Assembly: GCA_029941885.1 (NCBI GenBank)
Contig: JAPYTP010000020.1
Location: 1-48,104, forward strand
Reading direction: 5' to 3'
From: Myxococcota bacterium
GTDB lineage: Bacteria; Myxococcota_A; UBA9160; UBA4427
DNA: 48,104 nucleotides
Made by a program: the position numbers and the translations under genes
Notes under the pieces: model-generated
Seen by the model: the letters and a program-made list of their open reading frames with translations, nothing else
The model's database searches: none
Told to the model about the DNA's origin: nothing
In this document: positions 37,701 to 45,254 of the stretch, one piece after another
Position numbering within the stretch: position 1 is the stretch's first letter
Layout of the letters: every line of letters begins with the position of its first letter

Positions 37701-38737
37701 GAGCTGAACGCGATCGTGGAGCCATCCGTATCGAGCGTGGGATCGCGACTCGAGCCGATGCCCTGGTTGCCGAGCGAGTCGATGCTCACCCGACTGAGGG
37801 AGTCGCCGGCAACGTCGTACACGAATACATCCGATGCGACGTTGATGTCGCCGGGGACCAGATCCGACGCGTGACTCGTGAAGGCCACTACCGTTCCGTC
37901 GCTCGAGATCTTCCCTGCGAAACTGGTTCCGTTTCCGGCCTCTCCTTCGGGGTTGCGGCTCACGAGCGTGATCACGCCGCTCGACACATCGCGCAGGAAG
38001 ATGTCGTCCTTACCGTTGTGGTCACCGGCTACGAGATTGGCTGCGCGACTGCGAAAGACGAGCTGGTCGCCAGCCGTCGAGAGATGCGGCTCGATACTGT
38101 CGGCCACGGCCTGGCTCGGTGCGATGCCACGACTGACCCGCTCGAGCGACTCCCCGTCGACCACCGGGCGCAGCGAATGAATGAGGAAGCTCAGCGATCC
38201 GTCCCCGCTCAGCACGCCCTGGCCACCCGCTGGGTAGTCGGCGAGATCCGGAGGAACGATCGGGAGTGCGTCGCTCTGGATGGGATCGCCCCCGACCTCG
38301 AACATCAGGAGGGTCAGATTCGGCGAGCCGCTTCCCGGCGTGAAGAGTTCCGGTGTCTCACTGGCCGTCGCTCCGACGCGATAGAGATCCAGGTTCGACC
38401 AGACATCGATGTACCGGTACGAGGGCGTCGGGTGAAGCGATGCCGTCCAGTCTGCGATCGAAATCTCGAAGCCCACGATCGCGTCGGCGTACCGAACCTG
38501 ACCGGCGGGCCCCGACGGCGCCGCCGTCGATTCGAATGTGTAGGTGCCGCGAACGGGAGTCCCCACCTGAACCCCGCGAGTGTCGAACTCGTCGATCAGG
38601 GTCTGCGTTGCAATGCTGTCGACCTCCCCTTCGAAGGCGAATGTCACCCGAGCGGCGCTACTGGGCGGTGCAGTCATCAGGATGACAGCGACCATCGGGA
38701 GAAGGATCGACATGTTGCTGCGGGTGAATTCGATCAT
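34703..38737 (-). CDS. Giant secreted propeller protein with calcium repeats and two c-haem sites
   Basis: A 1344-residue protein, in order: a signal peptide (about 1-28); a beta-rich N-terminal domain like those of PEP-CTERM proteins (VTFAFEGEVDS, GTYTFESTAAPSG); 14 copies of a TolB/PD40-like motif of the form F-S-x-A-x-NLV-x-GD-x-N-x3-D-[IV]-F-[VL]-x-D; thrombospondin type 3 calcium repeats (DSDMDLVSNDADNCP, DRDGDGIGDVCDNC); a dockerin-like DSDGDGLPNDCD; and a C-terminal segment with two haem motifs (CATCH at 35051-35065, CQGCH at 34946-34960). Fourteen motifs fit two seven-bladed propellers. It is likely a surface or periplasmic protein with di-haem electron transfer. The ATG has GGAGA eight bases upstream. 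No family with this whole layout is known to me. Confidence 0.88.
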   Translation of the reverse strand: MIEFTRSNMSILLPMVAVILMTAPPSSAARVTFAFEGEVDSIATQTLIDEFDTRGVQVGTPVRGTYTFESTAAPSGPAGQVRYADAIVGFEISIADWTASLHPTPSYRYIDVWSNLDLYRVGATASETPELFTPGSGSPNLTLLMFEVGGDPIQSDALPIVPPDLADYPAGGQGVLSGDGSLSFLIHSLRPVVDGESLERVSRGIAPSQAVADSIEPHLSTAGDQLVFRSRAANLVAGDHNGKDDIFLRDVSSGVITLVSRNPEGEAGNGTSFAGKISSDGTVVAFTSHASDLVPGDINVASDVFVYDVAGDSLSRVSIDSLGNQGIGSSRDPTLDTDGSTIAFSSAAENLVLGDGNGVRDVFVFDRPTGVTIRMSESSLGTQANGTSERPTLSGDGRYVLFDSYADNLVVADTNFVNDVFVRDRDVDQDGIFDEPGAVATIRVSVSSAGTQAETLDSYAADLSPDGRFVLMHSEAEGLVPGFTPEIGQLFVHDRDADGNGTFDEPGGISTRLLSGSFNGSPNNGDVEGSQLSDDGRFVIFSSDSDTLAPNDTPEFRDVFLIDRDTDQDGLFDEVGQTSIDVLSLAPGGAAGDEDSGGFTGGVTISGDASRLAFESRSTNLVSDDDNGQSDIFLNENGLNALVSTSPFGQNPDDNCETPVVSADGRYVAHGCYATNLVPNDNNLSKDIFRFDRITRTHEIASTATNGVLANQESEAPSISDDGQKLVFVSFATNLVPGDANGQRDIFLRDYALGTTTRISISASGVEANDMSLNPSISANGEYVAFTSYASNLISGDSNNYRDVFVRELGSGQVERLSLASSGTQGNGESGSPRENADGRFISEDGRFVAFESSATNLVIGDGNNYEDIFLRDRQGSSTIRVSVSSTGIEANGRSTSPSISKDGRFVAFTSLANNLAAGDSNTRWDVYVRDTLTGTTELISVTPGGVAGNSASGGSLGGVSISADGNLVAFRSLASNLVIGDGNGYADIFVRDRATAVTRRLSFSSQGVEANNESRSPSMAALGGHVVFESDATTLVDDDTNVYTDLYLARIDVDSDMDLVSNDADNCPLIANADQVDRDGDGIGDVCDNCIDVPNASQEDHGGIGSNTPDGTGTRCQCGDIQDQTIANEGIVNSSDPTHLLTVFVGSLNFPVAPEKCNVVGPQDLLDSDGDGLPNDCDLVDWVAMQRAIAGQGSLGDQCGEMVSVPPGTTFDEELSAVFQEEKCATCHGFTNPASGKRLAHEADGRLAPGAVVTLNSTCQGCHFAGNGFSDDWRAAPSIMDWTGMTTLGTCNLIKANTPSPAAMEDHFRNDVRILWALDRINLDANVWFGMADRWIQGGLRCD
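35585..38105 (-). repeat. Fourteen tandem TolB/PD40-like protein repeats
   Basis: I count 14 copies of the core motif, spaced mostly 55-70 residues. Well-preserved copies include TNLVPGDANGQRDIFLRD and SNLVIGDGNGYADIFVRD; degenerate ones include EGLVPGFTPEIGQLFVHD. Copies 9-13 are the most alike, suggesting recent internal duplication. Confidence 0.85.
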
Positions 38738-39373
38738 CGCCGGGTCTCCTTGGCAGCGTCTTCCGATGGGAGTGGGTTCCGGGCAGCGCTGCGAGGGTTG
38801 GGGTCGGGCTCGCAGAACAGGACGGATCTACCCGGAAATTCGGCTCATAGGGGAAGCGGGCGACTCTCGCGAGGCCCTCGCGGCTCGGCCGAGGGGTGCG
38901 GCGGAGCGAGCCCGACCGGCGGGAAAGCCAGCGCAAGTAGCGGGAAACACGCTTGTTTTTGTGAAGGTGAGGTCGGATTCGAGCGTCTGGACGAATGCGC
39001 GATCGCACGGGGTTCGCGCCGTGTCCCGGTAGGGTCTCGCCGGACCTCCGAATATTTTCGTCTGTCTCGGGGGCCCGGCGAGCACGGATGTTCAGCTCAA
39101 GCGGGCAGTTCGATCACGACTTTGGGAAGAGTGAGAAAGCACGCCTCTGCGGTGAATCCGTTGATGCAGCGTAACGCGAATGGTTCTCGGAACGGAACAA
39201 ATCCATCAGACAAGCCAATCCGAATGTTCAAGAGTCCCGCTGGCATGGAACGACGCTGGCCTCCCGCGGGTGCCGCCGACGACCTTTGACCGACTCCGTA
39301 CGGCCGTAGATGCTCCGCACTGCATCTCTTGGGACAAGGCCCGCCGGGATTGCATGTCGTGCTGAGGGGTTCG
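38738..39373. other. 636-base divergent intergenic region
   Basis: This lies between the giant propeller gene and a PEP-CTERM gene, and should hold both promoters. I see no recognised gene. A reverse frame near 39097-39250 has a passable C-terminus but no family or start. Confidence 0.35.
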
Positions 39374-40042
39374 ATGTTCAAACGACAATCTATTCTGATT
39401 CTGTTGACGGCCGGATCGCTGGTCGCTGGGCTGGCTCCGACAGCGGCTACCGCGATCCCAATTGGATTCGGCTGTATCACCAACAACAACGCAACGGACT
39501 GCGCGATCGGCGAAGCGCAGCTGTCGGTCGATGTGACAGACGCGGGTGGGTCCCAGGTCCTGTTCACATTTTCGAACTCTGGGCCGCTTCTCTCCGCGAT
39601 CACGGACGTCTACTTCGACGACGGGACACTGCTCGGGATCGCGGGCTTGATCGACCTCGACGACAACGCGCTCGGTCCATTTGGTGATGCGGGTGTGGAT
39701 TTCAGCACCGGGACATCGCCGGGGGATCTGCCCGGCGGCGGCGTAGTCGGATTTGTGACGACGGCGGGTTTCAGCGCTGACGCCGACGCGCCGGTCGCGT
39801 TTGAAGGAGTCGATCCGGGCGAGACGCTCGGAATCGTCTTCGATCTGATAGGCGGAGGTAATTTCGCCGACATCATTGCGGAGCTGACAAACGGCGATCT
39901 GCGAATTGGCATCCACGTGCAGGACTATTCTGGAGGCGGTAGCGAGAGTTTCGTGAACGTGCCCGTTCCGGAACCCGGCACCGCCCTCTTGATCGGCCTC
40001 GGACTGGTCGGGTTGGCGTTGTCGCCTCGCAATACCGCGTAG
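39374..40042 (+). CDS. PEP-CTERM sorting-domain protein
   Basis: A 222-residue protein from ATG 39374. It has a signal peptide (ILILLTAGSLVAGLAPTAATA) and an Asp/Gly-rich body with a Cys pair near the N-terminus (GFGCITNNNATDCAIG). The tail is VPEPGTALLIGLGLVGLAL followed by a weak basic end (SPRNTA). GAGGGG lies eight bases upstream. It is secreted and depends on exosortase. The weak basic tail differs from the Arg-rich norm and might affect processing. Confidence 0.82.
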   Translation: MFKRQSILILLTAGSLVAGLAPTAATAIPIGFGCITNNNATDCAIGEAQLSVDVTDAGGSQVLFTFSNSGPLLSAITDVYFDDGTLLGIAGLIDLDDNALGPFGDAGVDFSTGTSPGDLPGGGVVGFVTTAGFSADADAPVAFEGVDPGETLGIVFDLIGGGNFADIIAELTNGDLRIGIHVQDYSGGGSESFVNVPVPEPGTALLIGLGLVGLALSPRNTA

Positions 40043-40093
40043 CTCGCACGGAAGATCCGGGCCGCTCGAACCCGACCGTATATCGATCGGACG

Positions 40094-40234
40094 ATGATGA
40101 GTATTCGGAACGAAACGGATTTCGGGAAGCACGTCGCCGTCACCGAAGCGGCGGTCTACTTCGCCAGCGACGAAGCCCGTTTCGTCGCCGGCCAGGTGCT
40201 GGTGCACGACAGCGGCCAGCACATTCCCGCGTGA
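40094..40234 (+). pseudogene. 3' fragment of a short-chain dehydrogenase (SDR)
   Basis: A 46-codon frame reading VTEAAVYFASDEARFVAGQV followed by LVHDSGQHIPA and TGA. This is the conserved C-terminal end of classical SDRs (AVLFLASDEASFVTGQ-type). The rest of the gene, including the NAD fold and Ser-Tyr-Lys site, is absent. It lies between two convergent intact genes, so it is a deletion remnant. Confidence 0.75.
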
Positions 40235-40268
40235 TCCCACCCGAGCGATGTGCCGGCGTAGGGGCGCA

Positions 40269-41351
40269 TCACTCGGGGAGCGCGACCTTTCGACGAAGCA
40301 CGACCTCTTCGAAGGTGTCGTCGACCGAGCCGATGCGGGCGAGCGCTCCGGCATCGCGCTTGAGGTAAGCGTCGAAGAACGCCCGCAACGCGTATCGCAC
40401 GATCTCCTTCTGTCGAGCGGGCTCGATCAGCGGCCGACGCTTCGCACAGAGTGGGGGGCGGGCTCCGGTGTTCTCCTCGAACCAGATGCAATCCGGATTG
40501 AGGTCGTCGGCGGGTACGTCGTCACGGTCTCCGAACCAGACGTGGGGCGCGTTACGAATCAAGACCTGGTATTTCGGAGCCAGGAGCCTTTCGTAGGCCG
40601 GCCCGGGACCGCCAGTCGACGCGGAGAAGATGTCCGCATCCGCCACGAGCAGCAGCGCGGGCGTGGAGACGGGGGCCGGCACGGTTCCCTCAAAGCCGAG
40701 CCCGAATCCGAGTGCGGCAACCGGGGGATCGCCGGGCGCGATGGGCGCGCTCGCCTTGATGCGGGGATCGAGGGTCGGATAGCCGAAGCTCGCATAATAC
40801 GTGGTGATCCCGCCGAGTGAGATCCCCGTCGCGCCGATGCGATCGGCATCGATCATGGGCCCGAATCGCGGGTGGGCGAGGAGTGTGTCGATCAGGAAGC
40901 TCACGTCCCCGGGCTGACTTCCCGCGTCGCTGACATCGGCGGCGGGCAGATTCGCGTGAGAGACACTGGAGGTCAGCGGAAACGCCGGGGCAGCCACGAT
41001 GTATCCGTGACGCACGAGGTCGAAGAGGAAATGCGTCGCGTTGTCGGGCTGACCGTAGGTTCCGTGGCTGTAGACGATGAGCGGGCGTGGCCCGCCGGCA
41101 AGGGGCGCGGCATCGGGCATCGGCAGTGCCCCGCCCGCGTCCGCTGGATACCAGATCCAGGTGTCCAGTCGTCGATCGGGTGATCCTGCGAAGGGGGGGC
41201 TCGCTTTCGTGGGTCGGGAAGCGTCCACGAAGGTCTCGCGCGCGAGACCGATCCCCTCCGCGGCGGTCGCTGTCGCTGTGAACATGAGCCCTGTCGCCAC
41301 CCCGAAGGCGCTGAGCCAGCCGAGAACACGTATTTTCCCGTTAGTCGTCAT
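40269..41351 (-). CDS. Exported alpha/beta hydrolase (dienelactone hydrolase/PAF-AH-like)
   Basis: A 360-residue protein with a signal peptide (VLGWLSAFGVATGLMFTATATAA). The oxyanion region is PLIVYSHGTYG and the nucleophile elbow is ATGISLGG (GxSxG). The acid is likely Asp in LLLVADADIF and the His is in NAPHVWFGD. It probably hydrolyses an ester or lipid outside the cytoplasm. There is no strong ribosome site. A C-terminal extension of about 80 residues contains a Cys pair that could be a disulphide (DCIWFEENTGARPPLC). It appears monocistronic. Confidence 0.82.
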   Translation of the reverse strand: MTTNGKIRVLGWLSAFGVATGLMFTATATAAEGIGLARETFVDASRPTKASPPFAGSPDRRLDTWIWYPADAGGALPMPDAAPLAGGPRPLIVYSHGTYGQPDNATHFLFDLVRHGYIVAAPAFPLTSSVSHANLPAADVSDAGSQPGDVSFLIDTLLAHPRFGPMIDADRIGATGISLGGITTYYASFGYPTLDPRIKASAPIAPGDPPVAALGFGLGFEGTVPAPVSTPALLLVADADIFSASTGGPGPAYERLLAPKYQVLIRNAPHVWFGDRDDVPADDLNPDCIWFEENTGARPPLCAKRRPLIEPARQKEIVRYALRAFFDAYLKRDAGALARIGSVDDTFEEVVLRRKVALPE

Positions 41352-41535
41352 GGGCGAGAGAGTATCGAACTCCGCCCGGGTTCGATTCGATGATTCGACC
41401 GGCCCGTGAAGCCCTTCACAGAGGCGCCTGCGTCGGGCTCATACCCTTGTCTTTGTGGCGGCCCGCCGTACATGAGTGCATCCCAGACAATGGAATCGAT
41501 AATCGTCCAATGGGCCGTGAAGAGGGAGTAATCCA

Positions 41536-41757
41536 GTGATCGAGCGAATCACCCGAATCGTCATCACAGGCCTGGGCCTGGTCGGACTTGCATCGACCGC
41601 CTCCGGACAGAATTGGGAGATCGGATTCGATGCTTCTTTCGGAACGCTTCCGAGCGCTCAGGGTGCTGAGTATTTCTGGGCCGATCCGGTGCCGGCGGAT
41701 GGGCTCAACGAGGGGGACGACCTCGTCGCGCTCGGGACTCTCTACCAAGCGGACTGA
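41536..41757 (+). CDS. Short exported peptide, possibly a truncated PEP-CTERM-type protein
   Basis: A 73-residue frame from GTG 41536 with GAGGGAG upstream. It has a good signal peptide (IVITGLGLVGLASTASG) and a mature start of WEIGFDASFGTLPSAQGAEYF, which resembles the opening of exported beta-sandwich proteins. It stops after 73 codons, and I found no continuation in the other frames. It is probably the remnant of a longer secreted protein, but a genuine small exported protein is possible. Confidence 0.45.
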   Translation: MIERITRIVITGLGLVGLASTASGQNWEIGFDASFGTLPSAQGAEYFWADPVPADGLNEGDDLVALGTLYQAD

Positions 41758-41851
41758 TCGACGACGTAAAGTATGGGGACCGAGCAAGGTTTGAGCCTGA
41801 CCCCTTGGTTGGTCCAGTCTGGCGTGCGTCTTCCGATCGCGGTGTATGCCG

Positions 41852-42493
41852 CTACCGGTGTTCTCCGAGCAGACTGAAGGTATTTACGTATTCGATCACG
41901 AGCTCGGGATGACCGGACCACTCTTCCCATGTGTGTCCACCGACCGATTTCTGGTGACGGACCGTGGCGGGCGTCATTTCCCTGAAGGCCGGTTCGGGTT
42001 CATCCGTATCGAGCTCGTAGAGGTGCATGAAGCGAGGCGTCTCGGCTCGGGCGTTCGCGTAGGGGGTAATCATTGAAAAATGGGGCGGGGACGCGGCCGC
42101 GATGTCTCGAAGATGAACGAAGTCGCCCCAGTCGCGAAGTTGCTGGGCATTGGCGGCGTTCTTTGGGCTGATCAACACGAGCTCCAGGCCCCGCGTGGGG
42201 CGGTCATTCAGGATTCCCTGGCCGGGACGCGGCGTCAGGTGGAACAGGTGCCCCGTCACTCCATCCGGTGGGGTGGAAGGCGAGAACGAAAGATCGCCCT
42301 CCACCAGTCCCAGCGTTTGAAACTCGGGAAGTCGCCGCGGTAGATCCTCACGGTCCGGCACGCAGTTCTTCCACCAGGTTACGCGCTCGGCCCCGGGCGA
42401 CTTGCGCAGCTCGAGCGCGCGCTCCCCTGCGTAGTCCTCTGCTGAAAGATTCGTCATCTCTAGATACACGCAGGGGGTGATGCGGTCTTCCAT
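41852..42493 (-). CDS. Conserved protein of unknown function (213 aa)
   Basis: A 213-residue soluble protein without signal or membrane segment. Its codon use and residue patterns are clearly coding: VTWWKNCVPDREDLPR, GLELVLISPKNAANAQQLRDW, MHLYELDTDEPEPAF. The two halves each have a pattern (charged helix, then YVN- or LYE-type strands) like a tandem dimeric alpha/beta-barrel (EthD/ABM) fold. That fold guess is weak. It is divergent from the Rieske-less oxygenase gene at 42769, so the two may be co-regulated. Confidence 0.65.
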   Translation of the reverse strand: MEDRITPCVYLEMTNLSAEDYAGERALELRKSPGAERVTWWKNCVPDREDLPRRLPEFQTLGLVEGDLSFSPSTPPDGVTGHLFHLTPRPGQGILNDRPTRGLELVLISPKNAANAQQLRDWGDFVHLRDIAAASPPHFSMITPYANARAETPRFMHLYELDTDEPEPAFREMTPATVRHQKSVGGHTWEEWSGHPELVIEYVNTFSLLGEHR

Positions 42494-42768
42494 ATCGTCG
42501 AGTCTCCGTTCTAGAGTCCACCGAAGCGTAGCTTGCGGCCACTCGCGCGCGACGGATCCTCTCCAGCGTCGGCTTGGTCAATGAGCGGGGCGGCCTTCCG
42601 CGCCGCCTGAACCGCCGAGAGTTCGGCCGAGTTCGTGCGACCGATTCGGATCGAATGGATCGTCCGCTATGGTCCGCCTCTCCCATCGGCCCGCAGCGAG
42701 CGAACAGGGCTCACTGATCGGGAGTTTCCGAGACGGGCGGTGATCCCCAGAAGCTTCGAAGGTGCCCC

Positions 42769-43830
42769 GTGTCGAGCAAGAGTCGTTCCCCCAGAATTCT
42801 CCCCGGGCTCGAACGCACGGGCGAGGCCCTGCCTCTATGGACCTACGCGAGCGCGGAGCTGTTGGAACTCGAGTATCGGGAGTTCTTCCTGAAGAGCTGG
42901 CAGATGGTGGGTCACGAGTGCGACCTCCCGAAAGCAGGCGACTTTCTCACATTCGATCTGTGGCGCGACAGCGTCATTCCCACGCCCAAGAATTTTCCGG
43001 ACATCGACCGATCCGAGCTCGGACTACAGGAAGTCCGCATGGAGATCTACCGCGGGCACATTCTCGTGAACCTCGACGGAGACGGTCCCGCTGTCTCCCA
43101 CATGATGGGACCGATCGACGGCGAGGTCGCAGCGTACTCACCAGAGGGCTATGAGCCGATCGGCGAGCCCACCGTTCAAGTGTGGGATTGCAACTGGAAG
43201 CTCGCTTGGGACAACTACCAGGAGAACTACCACATTCCGATCGGGCACCCCTGCCTGCACCGCATGCTGGTCGAGAACGACGAGGGCGTCACGCTCGACA
43301 ACGGCATCAACTTCGGGGTCTTCGAGATGAAAGAAAAACTTTCGAAGGTTCCGCGCGAGCGGCGATACCAGGAGCTGATCGGCTGCACGGACCGTCGATT
43401 CTCGCCGGACAAGGCGAGGAGGTGGTTGCAGATCGCCATGAACCCCAACATGGGGATTGAGTACTACCCAGAAATGTTCGCGTTGTTTCAGGTGCTGCCC
43501 CTGGGACCGGAGAAGTCCCTGATCAAGCTCAATTGCTACTCCCCTCCCGATCTTTCCGACGAGGAGCGCGAGATGCAGGGCATCAACCTGGCGATCCTCG
43601 ATGAGGTGAATGATCAGGACAAGCTGCTCGTCGAGCGAATTCAGCGCGGCGTGCGCACGTCGGGCTACCGGCCGGGACCGCTCGCTTTGGAAGAGTCGTC
43701 GGTCTATCGCTTTCACGAGTACGTTCGCGAGACAATTCCCGTGGCCCGTCTTCGCGAACCCCCCATTCGCGGCATGCTGGAGCGGGAGAACGCGCGCTTG
43801 CAGGCTTCCGCTGCATCCGAAGCTCAGTAG
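42769..43830 (+). CDS. Ring-hydroxylating oxygenase alpha subunit lacking its Rieske cluster
   Basis: A 353-residue protein starting at GTG. The N-terminus (FFLKSWQMVGHECDLPKAGD, FLTFDLWRDSVI) and the segment after it (PTPKNFPDIDRSELGLQEVR, MEIYRGHILVNLDGD) match the family, but they are joined directly. The roughly 50-60 residues between them in relatives, which hold Cys-x-His and Cys-x2-His for the [2Fe-2S] centre, are missing in frame; the joint is near 42975. The mononuclear iron motif remains (NYQENYHIPIGHP). Without the Rieske centre it cannot take electrons in the usual way. It could be a deletion mutant, an assembly deletion, or a repurposed protein. Confidence 0.85.
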   Translation: MSSKSRSPRILPGLERTGEALPLWTYASAELLELEYREFFLKSWQMVGHECDLPKAGDFLTFDLWRDSVIPTPKNFPDIDRSELGLQEVRMEIYRGHILVNLDGDGPAVSHMMGPIDGEVAAYSPEGYEPIGEPTVQVWDCNWKLAWDNYQENYHIPIGHPCLHRMLVENDEGVTLDNGINFGVFEMKEKLSKVPRERRYQELIGCTDRRFSPDKARRWLQIAMNPNMGIEYYPEMFALFQVLPLGPEKSLIKLNCYSPPDLSDEEREMQGINLAILDEVNDQDKLLVERIQRGVRTSGYRPGPLALEESSVYRFHEYVRETIPVARLREPPIRGMLERENARLQASAASEAQ

Positions 43831-43840
43831 ATTTCGGACG

Positions 43841-43869
43841 CGAACCCGAGTGCGGGCCGACGGGGTTCG
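43841..43869. terminator. Hairpin between convergent genes
   Basis: CGAACCC (43841-43847) pairs with GGGTTCG (43863-43869) over 7 bp with a 15-base loop, between the convergent oxygenase and barrel genes. No T-run. Confidence 0.4.
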
Positions 43870-43875
43870 TCGCCT

Positions 43876-44754
43876 TCAAAAGCGATACATGAGCTTCAAT
43901 TGGACCGACAGATAGTCGATGCGCATCGACTCCAATTCGGCGAAGGGGACGACGTAGCCAACATTGACCTCGGTGAAGATATGCTCGGTCGCGTAGAGGT
44001 CGATGCCTCCCGCGAACCGGAGGGCCCCATCTAGATTCTTCCTCGACCTGTTGATGGTGAAATCGGCATCCAACGGGTAGGGAGGAGAAGGCACCTCATC
44101 TGCGTTCGTCGAGGTCAGGCCGGTGGTCGCGACCAGGGTATCGAGCTCGGCGTGCTGAACTCCGAGCCCCGCCTTCACAAACGGCTGAAATCGACCGGTC
44201 AGGGGCGGATAGATCTTGACATTGGCTGTGACCATCCAGATCTTCGAGATCTCGGTCATGTGAGCGCCTGTCGATTCTTGCTGGATCAACGCTCCTGGCA
44301 CACCGGGCATGGGGTCCGGGAACTGAGCCACAGAGCGGACGTCCAACGCACTCTTGTTGGAGCCGCTCAGCCATTCGCCCTCGAGTTCGACCGCCAAGGC
44401 GGGCGTTATTCGATAGCCGATCACACCGCTCACGCCGAAGAAGTCGTCCTCCAAATCGGCCCCATTCACGGAGACGGTGACGGGGAGCAACGCCGGCTGG
44501 GTCCCGGTCAACGCATCCCTCAGAGCACTCGCTCTGGCGTTTGCCAATTCCGTGGAGTCGTCGTTCAGGTCGTTGTTGAAGTCGTTGTTCCACTTGGCCG
44601 GTGTGGCAAGGGCGAAGCCGGCCCCGAGATAGAAGCCCGACTGCACGAACCGGGAGCCCTTATCCTGGGCTTTCTCATCGGCTGCGAGGGCTACGTGAGG
44701 CAGCGCGAATGTAGCAATGCAAAAGGCGCATAAGCTGCGCAGCAGGTCCCGCAC
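43876..44754 (-). CDS. Outer-membrane beta-barrel protein
   Basis: A 292-residue protein starting at GTG. It has a signal peptide ending near VALA-ADEK (about residue 24), then barrel-type strands (SGFYLGAGFAL, GVIGYRITPALAVELEGEWL, FQPFVKAGLGVQHAEL) and a C-terminal Tyr-Arg-Phe. Its first strand resembles that of the barrel at 31372 (SGFY-[VL]-GAG), so the two are probably distant relatives. A long Asn/Asp-rich loop (NNDFNNDLNDDS) should face outward. Probably monocistronic. Confidence 0.8.
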   Translation of the reverse strand: MRDLLRSLCAFCIATFALPHVALAADEKAQDKGSRFVQSGFYLGAGFALATPAKWNNDFNNDLNDDSTELANARASALRDALTGTQPALLPVTVSVNGADLEDDFFGVSGVIGYRITPALAVELEGEWLSGSNKSALDVRSVAQFPDPMPGVPGALIQQESTGAHMTEISKIWMVTANVKIYPPLTGRFQPFVKAGLGVQHAELDTLVATTGLTSTNADEVPSPPYPLDADFTINRSRKNLDGALRFAGGIDLYATEHIFTEVNVGYVVPFAELESMRIDYLSVQLKLMYRF

Positions 44755-45254
44755 TTTGAAGCCTCCGAATTCCGATACCGCGAGACTCTACAAATGGGCT
44801 CGCGCGTTTGCGACCCCCCGAGACTGACCGACGAGTTCGATGATCCAAATTCGCCGCCGGACCCATCGGGAAGCGAGCCAAGAGGTTCGGTTGAAGACGC
44901 AAATGAGGCATTGGCGTTAAGCGCCTGATCAGGAAGGCGTACGTCCTGCGGTCCTATCGCGGCAGCTCGTCAACCGCAGCGGAGCGACATCCGCAGAGGC
45001 TGATCTTCTCGCGACGCGACCGGCCTCGCGGTATGCCTGGGTAAGTGCGCAAAGTCGATCGACTTTTCGAGCGCCTGCCCACGATACGTCGAACCGCGGT
45101 AGAGAGCGCGCTGTGTTCGTTAGGCGAATGAGGACCTTTTCAGGATGTCGACCGAGATCGGCATCGTGCAATGCTCCGCGCCTCCCTCCCCGGCGCGGGC
45201 GTGACATTCGATCCACGCGATCTGCCCTAGTCTCTGTGTCGGGAGGCTTTCAGC
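44755..45254. other. 500-base divergent intergenic region
   Basis: This lies between the divergent barrel and serine-hydrolase genes. I see no gene, RNA or strong palindrome. Promoters for both should lie here. Confidence 0.35.

Noticed and set aside
39325..39356. Possible sigma-54 promoter (GG...TTGCA) upstream of the PEP-CTERM gene at 39374
   Set aside because: The GG and GC elements are two bases too far apart for the -24/-12 spacing, and other positions match poorly.
39097..39603. 168-codon reverse frame over the PEP-CTERM gene start
   Set aside because: It overlaps the well-supported PEP-CTERM gene on the other strand and has no recognisable domain.
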